Part shown: in pieces, positions 34,934-43,851 of the stretch
Layout: each line of letters opens with the position of its first letter
How positions within the stretch are numbered: the stretch's first letter is position 1
Origin: Trametes villosa
Lineage: Eukaryota > Basidiomycota > Agaricomycetes > Polyporales > Polyporaceae
Assembly (NCBI GenBank): GCA_002964805.2
Contig: PUDQ02000066.1
Coordinates: 124,001 to 188,000 of the forward strand
Direction: 5' to 3'
DNA length: 64,000 bases
Program-made: the position numbers and the translations under genes
The notes under the pieces: model-generated
What the model was told of the DNA's origin: nothing
The model's input: the letters and a program-made list of their open reading frames with translations, nothing else
Databases searched by the model: none

Positions 34934-34984
34934 ACACACTCCCGTTTTGAGGCGCTCGTAGTGGGGCACTGGGAGGAGGAGGTA

Positions 34985-35003
34985 ACCCCGTGGTTTACGG
35001 GGT
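34985..35003. terminator. Hairpin 52 bases after the transposase stop
   Basis: ACCCCGT and ACGGGGT form a 7 bp stem with a 5 base loop. Eukaryotic 3' ends do not need hairpins, so this is structural only and a role in ending either convergent transcript is unproven. Confidence 0.25.
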
Positions 35004-35059
35004 ATGGAGGCACTTCGACACCCGTACGAACGTCGACATGTGCACGCACTTCAACACGT

Positions 35060-35125
35060 GCACGACCCTCGAGCCGCAGAGGCACGACCCTCGAGCCGCG
35101 GAGGCACGACCCTCGAGCCGCGGAG
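35060..35125. repeat. 22 bp tandem repeat, three units
   Basis: The unit GCACGACCCTCGAGCCGCGG plus AG is present three times; the first copy differs by one base. Each unit contains the palindromes CTCGAG and (in copies 2 and 3) CCGCGG. It lies between the transposon's convergent genes. Confidence 0.85.
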
Positions 35126-35839
35126 GCACGCGCGCGCACGCGTCGACGCGCGTCCAACCACCAACATGGGGATGCACGCACGCCCTTCGACGTGCAGACA
35201 CGCGCACACACATCATCGCACGCCAAACCGAGACAGGGACATGCTACTTGGAGACGCGCGCGCATCGAATCGCGTGCGTGCGCATCAACCCGTTCGTGCA
35301 CATCGACTCGTTCGCGCCCCGCGCACGCCCTCCGAACATGTTCCCGCCGCGCGCCACGTCAACCCCGCATACGGGCGTCCTCTGCCGACCAGCGTGGCTT
35401 GTTCTGTGTGTGTTCATTCAGCGCGGAGCGTCCGCGGGGACAGGCTCGATGGCCTGGAAGGCCGACGATGTAATGTTTGTGAGGTGGGGTCTGGGCTGGC
35501 AGCCGTGAATGTAGGGTCGCGCACTGTTCTGGTATGACTCGCACGCACTTGGCCTGGGGCGGCCGTGACGCCGACGTCCCCGTGAACCCCGAACCCCGAT
35601 TCTGTCGAACAGCTGAGAGCGCCTTCGCGCGGGGCTAGGAGTCTCATCGGGTGGAATCCCGTAGACGTGAACATGGAGAAGACCACCAGGTACGGAACGC
35701 TCTCGAGTTGCACACATCTTCGCGGTGTTCAATAGCGCAAGCAGCTCCAATAGCATCGGCAACTACGTACAAACCAACTGGTGACCCTTTCTACTTCTCC
35801 TCCGACGTATTCACCTCGCTAACCTGCCCCTTAGACGTG

Positions 35840-38065
35840 TTAGTCCTCCGCCATCGCGTCGTCAGCGCCATCCTCGTCCCCGGACTCCTCAGAAGACTCT
35901 TGGAGCTTCATCAAGTACTCAAGGTCGTCCTCCGGGATGAGGGCTTCCGGGATCTCGAGGCCGAAAACGTTGAACGTCTGTGGGCAAGACGGTGCGTTCG
36001 CGTAGATCTGGGCGTTCTGCGCGCTCTGCGCGGCCCACTTCTCGCTGATACATTCTTTGTAGATCTTGTGCTTCCTGTCGCGGTGGGGCTTGGTGCGCGC
36101 GTTCGCGGGTGGACCGCGGAAGCGCTCCAGGAACTGCCAAGAGTTCACATAGACCGTGCGCCAGTCCTTCGCGGACTCGATGACCTTCGCGAGGTAGGCT
36201 GCGCGTGCGGCCTGCGCGGTGTCAGACGAGGGGTCCTGTTGCACCCCAGCAGCTGCCGTCGCGACGTCCTCGACGTCCTCGATGTCGCGAACGAAGCGTG
36301 CGAACACACCGAGAACGATGTACAGCAGCTGGAGCTGTCGGAGAATGGCGAGTCAGCGATGTGAGTAGGATAGATGCTCTAGGTATCATACCTGAGGCGA
36401 ACGCCATGTCAACTGGCGTATCTCCAACGCCTTCGGGCCGACACCGGCAAGCTGGCGGTATTTCTCGCGCTCGTCAGCCGATGCCTCCCCATCCGAGCTG
36501 TGTTCTTCACTCTGCCACGGGGTGAGGATCAGCTCGTCGATCCCCTCGGTCGCCTCTTCGCCGAAAGCCCTGCGGAACGCTGGGACGCCCACCCGCAGCG
36601 TGTCCGCTTTCTGGAAGGGCCAGTTCAGCAACGCTTCGCCGGTGGTGTACGTGGGATGCTGCTCACCCGATGACGACGTGCGTGCAGCATGTCCGCTGTC
36701 ATTTTGCGCTGACGCCTCCGCCCGGCCTCCTCATCGTGGTCTGCGAGGTACTGACGCTTGAGCGTGTTGAAGTAGGTTGTGACCGCGCGTTTGATGTCGT
36801 CTTCGCGCGCAATCATGGCCGGAGTCAAATGGTGCTCCTCTGCAAGATGAGGAGGTAAGCATACAGCATCTATACCTCCATCTTCGTGTACTCACCGGCC
36901 TTGTCTATGACCAGCTTCACCGTTGCTTTGACAAGCTCGGCGTTGACCCCGACGTCGACGTCGAGTTCCCACTCCGGGTTGTAGATGCGCTCGTGGTCGG
37001 GAGTCTCGCGGAGCGGCTGGCCGATCTTGAGAGGGTCCGGAAGGACGTACGCCCGCTTGCGACCACGACCGCGGCGTGCCTTGAGCTCGACACCCATCAA
37101 GAGCCTGAACTCTGCATGGACTGCCGCCTGTAAGACCGTGTCAGTCTGTGAAGGGCGCTGACTTTGCTGGCTACTGACCTGAAGCAACTTAGGGATCTCG
37201 CCATGTTTCTCGGCCTCGACACGTTGTGTTTGCACGGTCGTAAGTGCCTCCATCAGCGTCTCGCGCGTCTGATTTTTGATCCACACCTGCAGCTCTGCAA
37301 GGCTCATCGTCAACAAGCGACCGGGGCCGCCCGGACCATCAGGCAGCATGACCGTAAACAGGTTGTCTGCGGACATGAGAGCCGGATCTATGGCACCGAC
37401 TGCCGGACCTATGTGCGGCGAGTACAACTCAGCGGCAGGCGACAACTGACGAGCTGATACGACTCACCAGGTACTGCACCCTGCTCGCCAGGTGCCCGAC
37501 CAATGGTCTGATCCGGCGCTGGCCCGGAGGCTTGGGGGGGTCTGACGTCGCCGAACGGCGTGTAAGGCCGCATCGGAGCCTCATGATCGGGCATGATGCC
37601 GCGTCCTGCGCACATCCGCACGGTGAGTAGTTGTTGTAACATGCTGATGAGGCATGAAGCTCACCGTCAGCCGACCAGGCGTTCGGCATGCCCGGACGAA
37701 AACCATGGGCGGCCATGATTTGATTGTTGCTCAGGAGGGCTCCGAGCATGCCCATGATGGCGTTCGTGTCGACGCTGTTCGGCGGGAAGCCGAGGGCCTG
37801 CATGGCCGGCTGCCACTGAGCCTGACCGTGCCAGGTGAGTGTCCAGGCGACGACATGTGTGCAATAAAGAACTCACGGGCGGTGCGCCTTGCTGGAATGT
37901 GTTTGCAGCTCCGCTTCCGGGCTGAGGCGGCGGCACAGCAGGTCCGGCCATGGCCTGAGAGGGCTGGGAGGCAGATGAGCTCGTCTGAGACATGGCGGCG
38001 ACTTGGAGGGGCTGGGGGTGCGAGATGGCAGAAGAAGTGGAAGAAGAGCAGTGAATCCGGACCAT
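35840..38065 (-). CDS. Transposon-borne unknown protein B (convergent)
   Basis: About nine exons join in phase to nearly 600 residues without a stop. The start is Met at 38065, or at 37993 (MSQTSSSASQPS), where a Gln/Ser/Pro-rich low-complexity head begins. The middle contains AIMGMLGALLSNNQIM, FTVMLPDGPGGPGRLL, LAELQVWIKNQTRETLM and a basic patch RRGRGRKRAYVLPDP. Further on are REDDIKRAVTTYFNTLKRQY, FRRAFGEEATEGIDELILTP and an acidic tail (SSEESGDEDGADD). One 56 nt intron near 36635 joins ARRHR to KADTLR. The Arg-rich patch, helical segments and acidic tail suggest a DNA- or chromatin-binding protein. I do not recognise the family. Its place inside the inferred transposon suggests an accessory transposition function. 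Confidence 0.7.
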
Positions 38066-38115
38066 GAGACGGTGCGTCGCTGGCTGGGGGAAGCTCGCAT
38101 CGCTGACCATCGACC

Positions 38116-38123
38116 TTTTATAC
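38116..38123 (-). promoter_or_regulatory. TATA box of transposon protein B gene
   Basis: GTATAAAA on the - strand, about 50 bases upstream of the Met at 38065. Confidence 0.55.
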
Positions 38124-39129
38124 TTTTCCAGCCTCTCTCTACGGCCACTCGAGCCGCTCGTCATCCGGTGGCCTCCCGCCCTCCTTTCGCTCAAATCGCA
38201 CGACTTCGATGGGGAGCGGCAACGGTGCCTGTGCCGGGCCACCCAAGAGGTTCGTTTCCTTGCAGACACGTCGGCGGAGTACTCATACCGACTGCCAGAT
38301 ACGATCATGCCTGACAGTGCCGGGCGTAAACGACTTGTGCGCTGAGGCCTCCGGCCTGCGGAGCTCGCCTTCGCGTTGTCCAAACCGTTGCGCGCCCTTC
38401 CGACTGGCTCGCCACCGCGTCCGATTTATCCGTCCGGTTCCTTGCGCCGCCAGCCCAATCGTTCGGACGTGCCGCTACAACCACTCATGCAACCACCTGA
38501 CGACTTGCGCCGTGTCGCGTACGCTCTGCCAGTACCGAGAGAGCCTCGTCTGCCATCGCTACATAGTATATTGTCGTGTGTACGTCTGCATACCCTCCCG
38601 CACCAGGTATTCAATGCATTCGGATGCGTTTTTGTGCGTGCGCGGCGCGCCAGCGTGCCCGCCGATCCCATCCAGCGTGATCGACCAGCGCTATGTGGCG
38701 GCACGGTTGATATATCCCTGTGCGGGATCCCGAATCGCGCGCGGCGTAGCCATTTTCGCGATGAAGGATCGATGGCGGCGCGATGTCGTACGATGTCGAA
38801 CCGGTAGACGTCGCCAGGAAGGCGGCCTGAGATCTCCCCTACGGCCACGCCGCGCGGATGAGGGATCTCCGCTCACATTGCACACGCGCGCGATCTGACA
38901 TGGCCGTTCATACGATGTGCAGTAGCCTCACGTCGCCTCAGTATACCATTTCAAGTCGCTTTCGCCGCGACGTGTGCTACTATTTGCAGTTGCGCGCTTT
39001 GGCGATGTCTTTGGCGATCAGTCTGGAGATTCCGCGGCGCATTGAGTCGCCAGAAATGCGATCCGCACATCTGCCCGCGGGGAGATGTCTATGGCTATGT
39101 GCCATGCACGGGGCAATCGCGCACAGTTT

Positions 39130-39151
39130 CGATGTGGCTATTCACGCGGTG
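39130..39151 (-). repeat. Right terminal inverted repeat
   Basis: Read on the - strand it starts CACCGCGTGAA and matches 28611-28632 at 17 of 22 positions. It is followed on the + strand by the second AGT. Confidence 0.62.
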
Positions 39152-39154
39152 AGT
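39152..39154. repeat. Target site duplication AGT, right copy
   Basis: AGT follows the right terminal repeat and matches the triplet before the left one. Confidence 0.6.
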
Positions 39155-42141
39155 GGCACCGCGATGAATCGACGACTACAGGTCGCGATTATGGGCCTAG
39201 AAATACAGCAGGTGCCACAGAAGACCCTAGCTACCTGTGTTATTCCGCCTGTTTGTCAGCTGCGTACTATGTTACTATTCTAGCGCAGCGTCCATGTACC
39301 TTGAAAAGGTCGCCACCTACTCCTACTGTGGCAGAGTGTTTCGAGTAGTGCCGCTAGCGAGGCTGTGTCGCACGTTTTCACCCGAGTTCCGCGTCTCGTC
39401 TTTTCTGACTGGCCTTGTGGTGTTCCTCAGGCTGATCAGCTTGCGTACGAGCCTCAGTTCCCGGCGGTGGTGTATGGCATGGCGTTCACGCCGGGTGGCA
39501 GTACTTCCGCGGCCGCTCGAGGTACAAACGCCTGCACCGCCGCCACGTGGCTCTCGGCCTCTTGACCCGATTAGGAACGCGCTGCTGGTTCAGGCGGGAG
39601 CGCCGAGCGCTCACACCTTGTCAAATATCCAGCGCGAGAGCCGAGATCGTCGCCGACGGTGGCACGGAGCACGGAGGGAAGATTGTTAGTTATTCGGCAC
39701 GTCGAACTGAGATACGCCACGGTCAGTCTGAGGGATCTCTGAAGATCACCCTGCTGCCATCTGGTTCGGCTCATGACAGTGGCATAACCCTCTACAGCAC
39801 TCCCCGGCGAATCTGGCCAGGAAATTTTGGTGCTCCTTGTACTCGGAATGCACCACATAGCTCAGTGTGTTGCTGTACTTGCGGGTCTCTGCCTCTGTCC
39901 ACGAGATGATCGGGGGGATCCGAAGTAGAGCACGAAACGCCAACGCCCGCGCAGTGCTTCTAAGCCGCGCGAAGCGCCTGCAGGCTTCCTCGCCATCCGC
40001 CTTCCTCTTCGCGACGTTCACGACATGCCGAAATCAAGAACGCGCACGGACGCGCAGTTGCTGCTCGTCGATGACGCAGCCCCACCAGCGTCCATTCCCT
40101 GCGCCCCGAGCTTCGTACACATATCACCGGCCGGCTGGCCGCCCGCCGCCCAGTGTTCGAAGTGCCCTCAAACGCCGCGTTAAAGAAGGTGCATGCGATC
40201 ATATGTTCCAAGTTCTAGGGTGCCGTGTAATCGTCATACGTGATGGCCTCCACAATGCCTGTGCGTACGGGGGATACACCGCCCCGCGTGCAGCGCAAAG
40301 GTAGCATCGCAGCAAACAGTCGCCACGAACCCACGACGCGAGGCAGAAGACCGGCCTCAACGAGCGTCGCGGAGGTCGCCCGACACGCCGTGAACCCGCG
40401 ATCCCCAGTCGACGTAGGTTTGCGGCCGTCCGAGTATTTATTGACGTTTCTAGACGGAGTGTTATCCTAGTAGGGCTGACGTATGTCAGGGATGCAGTCA
40501 ATGTATCGGACTCGGCCTCCCGCGTGCGCACTCTCCCGCCGATACCTTGCCCAGGCAGGGCGCGCGCAGCTCCCGGGCACCCGCGCCGTGGTACGCGCTT
40601 CCAGAACGCCCGGCACACGACACACTGGAGGCTTTCACGCGGAGTTCGCGCGCATTCCAGAAACACCTGCATATCCCGACTCTCCCCTCTCCTCGGAACC
40701 AGACGTACGCGGAACTCACTGGGGCATGCAGCGTTGCAAGGGATCGGCGCTGCACCTTTCGGAAGGGCACAGGGCGCCCCGGGGGCACGGCGCGACTTGC
40801 GATCGCGCGGGGCAGACAGCACACGGCACAAGCACACTCGGACGAAGAGACAGTAGAGTTCAGAGGATCATCCGAGGAGGCTCCAGCAGCCCGTCCAGCA
40901 TCCTGTATTCCGAGCGACCGTACAAGGTTAAATAAAACAAGCGGCGGGCCACGGGACCCAGCAGGCGACGCAATCGAACACACAGGCACCGGCACCGTAC
41001 AGTATGTGACAGTACGTAGGCCGCCGCGCTACAGAGCGCGAGCGGAAGGAAGGGGCCATGCGCGATCTGCGGGATGCGAAAAGCGGCTGGCGCGTGCGCC
41101 CCTCGCCGGGCTCCGGCGCGAGCACCGCGGGCGGTGAGGCCGGCGGCGGCGCGGGGCGTGCGCTCTAGGCTGCGACACGGGCGGGGCGCGCGCGCGAGTA
41201 TGCGTATATAGACATTAGAATAAATGCGGGTATGTTAGAAAGCGGGGTAGTGATAAAGCGCAAAACGACGAGCGGGCGATAAGGGCGACGACGACAGAAG
41301 CGAAGCGAAGCGGCAGGTGCGCGCCCGCGTGCGCAACGAAATGCGGACAGCAGCAGAATGTGGAACGTGGAATGTGGGGAGGGAGAATATAAGGGTGCGG
41401 GGGTAATCCAACCAAACCAAACCAAAACCGATCCAAGGCCGAAAGCGGAACACGGAAAGTCCTGCGAGAGAGATGAGAGACCGAGAGGCGAGCAGAGGGA
41501 AGATGCGATGGTGTATGCGAATGTGGATGGGATGGGATGGGATGGGGGATGGGATGGGTGGGGTGGGAGGGAGCCCCGAGCCTCCCAGGCGCGCAGGGCG
41601 GGCGCCGCGTGGGCTCAAGAGGACGGATGCGTGCTTTTGGTGACCGAGGTGGTGACAGCAGGGCGACGGCGGTGGTGATACAGGCGAAAGACTACAGCGA
41701 GATGTGGGTGCGGCCGAGGAGAGCAGGTGTGGGAATGCGACGGGGGCGGGGGAGATCAGGGCGATATCGTACACGACCGAGGGCGAGCCAGAGTTAACGA
41801 TTAGGCGATACATCCAGTGGGCAGAGGCCGGGGCATGCAGCGACAGGAGCCCGCGCGCTCTGGCGGGGGGGCCCATAAGGCGAGGCGGCGTTGCGGAGTC
41901 GGCGAGGATAAATAAGGATACAGAGGATGCGAGCATGCCTGGAGCGACGAGGGGAGCGCGGCATGGTAATCGGCCAGGAGAGGTTGCATCGACCAGGTGT
42001 GTGAACCGGGGATGCTGCTGGCGCGAATAAGGTGGCGTCGGGAGTGGCGCACCTAAACAAGGCGCTGCGCTAGGCTCTATGCGGGGTTAAGTGGGACAAT
42101 GCAGACCACGCCGATGAAGGACGGGTCGACGAGCACCCTCG
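39155..42141. other. Gene-poor stretch with possible relics
   Basis: No supportable gene. A - frame at 39746-40021 gives a protein-like piece (AFRALLRIPPIISWTEAETR, SYVVHSEYKEHQNFLARF) that may be an exon relic, with no family recognised. A + frame near 39430-39560 gives FPAVVYGMAFTPGG and may be another. Both may be transposon debris. GC-rich sequence open in several frames follows (40200-41160). Simple repeats lie at 41404-41430 (CCAAA) and 41525-41570 (GGGAT). Confidence 0.4.
41525..41572. repeat. GGGAT simple repeat
   Basis: A run of about eight GGGAT/GGGGT units decaying into G-rich sequence. The unit differs from the TTAGGG telomere repeat. Confidence 0.75.
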
Positions 42142-43851
42142 CTACCGCGTGTGGGGAACGAAGCGTGGCTCGGGGAAGCCGCCCACGTCCTCGCTGCCCT
42201 GCCTCAGGACGGCGCCGTCGACGCCCTGGTACCCGTACTCCTTGCCGAACTCCCTCACCATCGCCATTCCCATGAGGCACACCCAGCCCAGGCCCTCACC
42301 GGTGATGGCCTGCGGCGGCCAGAACAGCTCGCAGTCGTCGTCCTGGTGGTCGGGCTCGTGCTCGTCCTGCGGGCCCAGCGTCGAGTGCATCATCCGCGAG
42401 AGCGTGCGCGGGAAGTGCCTGGCCATCACCGGGAGATTGAGATGCTGCTGCGCCGTCTGCATGTAGTGCGACGAGAGAAGCAGGCCGCTGCTCTGCGACT
42501 TCCTGTCGACGATGAACTGCGTGTTCACCGGGATGTGGACGTGCGCGGGCAGCGGGCCCGTGTGGCGATCCGCAGCGCCGGAGCCGTGACCTGCGTCCGC
42601 CTGCACGGACAGATCCGCCGTTGGGTTGTGCCCGGGTGTCCCGTGGCCGCCGAGAGGTGTCGAGTTCGAGCTGTTCGCCGAGTTGCTGCTCGCAGGGGAT
42701 GGCAGCATGTTTGGTGTGGCACTGGACGTCGAGGCGGGGAGGGCTGTCCTCGCCTGTGCCTGTGCCTGCGCCCGTTCCGCCTTGTGCTGGATTTGAAGGC
42801 GCACCATCTTCGCGTCGTTCTCCTTGTCGATCGTGTTCGCCTGGTACTTGAGCTTACGCCCATGGATGTAGGAATCGACCATGAAGCTGGGAGGAGATAA
42901 AGCCAGGGCGCGCAACGGAGCGGAGATAGACTTACAGCAGACCGATGAATGCTTTCTCACGCTCGTCATGGCTCTCCGCTATCAGCTTCTTCTTCGTGGG
43001 CTGCAGAAAGTCGTTGACCGTGCGCCACGAGGCCCGAAAGCATGTCCGCACGCTGTAGTCTTTGCACCACAGGCCGTAGACGAAGTGCAGGAAGGAGTCG
43101 ACGAGCTCGAGCCGGGCCATTAGCAGGCTGTGCTTCGCGTAGGAGGAGCTGGGGTTGGGTGGATTCCGGAGAGCCTTGTACTCCCTGGAAGTGGATGGGT
43201 GCGCCGCAGCGACTCGAGAGAGCGCGGAGAAGCGGAGGACGCGCGCCTTGGCGAAGCACTTCTCGTATACGGAGTCCCACTCGCTGGCGTTCATGTCCCC
43301 ACGTCGTGGGCGACGGACGGGCATGAAGGAGAGGCCCGAGGGCATGCCGCTGGGGCCGGATGAAGATTCCTCTTTGACCTCACCATCCTCTGCAGGCTCG
43401 TGCCTGGATGAGGACGCCGCCGTGGCGGCGCCCGAGGGTGGATGTGACTGGGGGGTAGACCGTGTTCGGGAGGATGTGGCTACTGAGCTCAGACGGGGCT
43501 TCTTGTTGCGGCCGTGGTCGGATTCAGAGTCGTGCCGCCGCTTGTGGCCGAGGGCCGGGGAGGATTCGCGAGAGGCGGGCGGGGACGGTGGGAGTTCCGG
43601 GGGGAGTGGAGCGCTGACAGGCCCGAGTATCTGTGGTTAGGAAGCACGTCAACGATGAAGAGGGGAGAAGACGAGGAGAATGAACGCACATGCAAACCCT
43701 TCAAGAGCTGCTCTCGGGAGAGTTGTCTGCGGACGGGGGTGTGAGCTGAGCGGGCACGAGGCGGTGGGAGCGGGGAGGGTGGGGCGTACCGCCTGCGCGA
43801 TCTATGTGAGGAGGAGGCCGAGGAGGAGGTGGAGGGAGTAGCGCGGTGCAT
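42142..43851 (-). CDS. Unknown, probably nuclear protein
   Basis: Three exons (43851-43690, 43630-42936, 42886-42142) join in phase to 533 residues. The first 200 residues are disordered, Ser/Pro/Arg-rich with basic patches (HKRRHDSESDHGRNKKPR) that look like a nuclear localisation signal. A folded helical domain follows from MNASEWDSVYEKCFAKARVL through SFLHFVYGLWCKDYSVR to DSYIHGRKLKYQANTIDKEN. A Ser/Ala/Gln-rich linker leads to a C-terminal region with FPRTLSRMMHSTLGPQ and ELFWPPQAITGEGLGWVCLM. The pattern of a C-terminal helical domain after a long disordered Ser-rich part recalls transcription elongation scaffolds, but I cannot assign a family. Confidence 0.78.

Larger units (their letters stand above)
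34934..35839. other. Spacer between convergent transposon genes
   Basis: This contains a small hairpin at 34985-35003, a 22 bp tandem repeat at 35060-35125 and a CA/CG-rich stretch to 35400. All three + frames are open across the repeat because it has no stop codons, but no coding exon is supported. Confidence 0.55.
28611..39151 (+). mobile_element. CACTA-like (CMC/Tnp2) DNA transposon, 10.5 kb, three genes
   Basis: The left end begins CACTGCGTGAAGCGGCAAAT. The right end read inward on the - strand begins CACCGCGTGAATAGCCACAT. They agree at 17 of the first 22 bases and are flanked by AGT on both sides. The interior holds a Tnp2 (Transposase_21) gene, a small upstream gene in the same direction and a convergent third gene, all without stops or frameshifts. 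Both subterminal zones carry recurring ATCGC(A/C) and GGAGATT/GGGGAGAT words in both orientations, as expected of transposase-binding subterminal arrays. Terminal CAC, 3 bp duplication, family of the transposase and size all fit CACTA elements. The repeats are short and imperfect, so ends are inferred. Confidence 0.68.
38066..39151. other. Right subterminal region of the transposon
   Basis: A TATA box for protein B (GTATAAAA on the - strand, 38116-38123) lies about 50 bases before its ATG. From 38680 onward the stretch is rich in GCGAT, ATCGCC and GGGGAGAT words in both orientations, like the left end. No coding exon is supported. Confidence 0.5.

Noticed and set aside
41525..41572. GGGAT run as an interstitial telomere
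   Set aside because: The unit is not TTAGGG and the run decays into general G-rich sequence.
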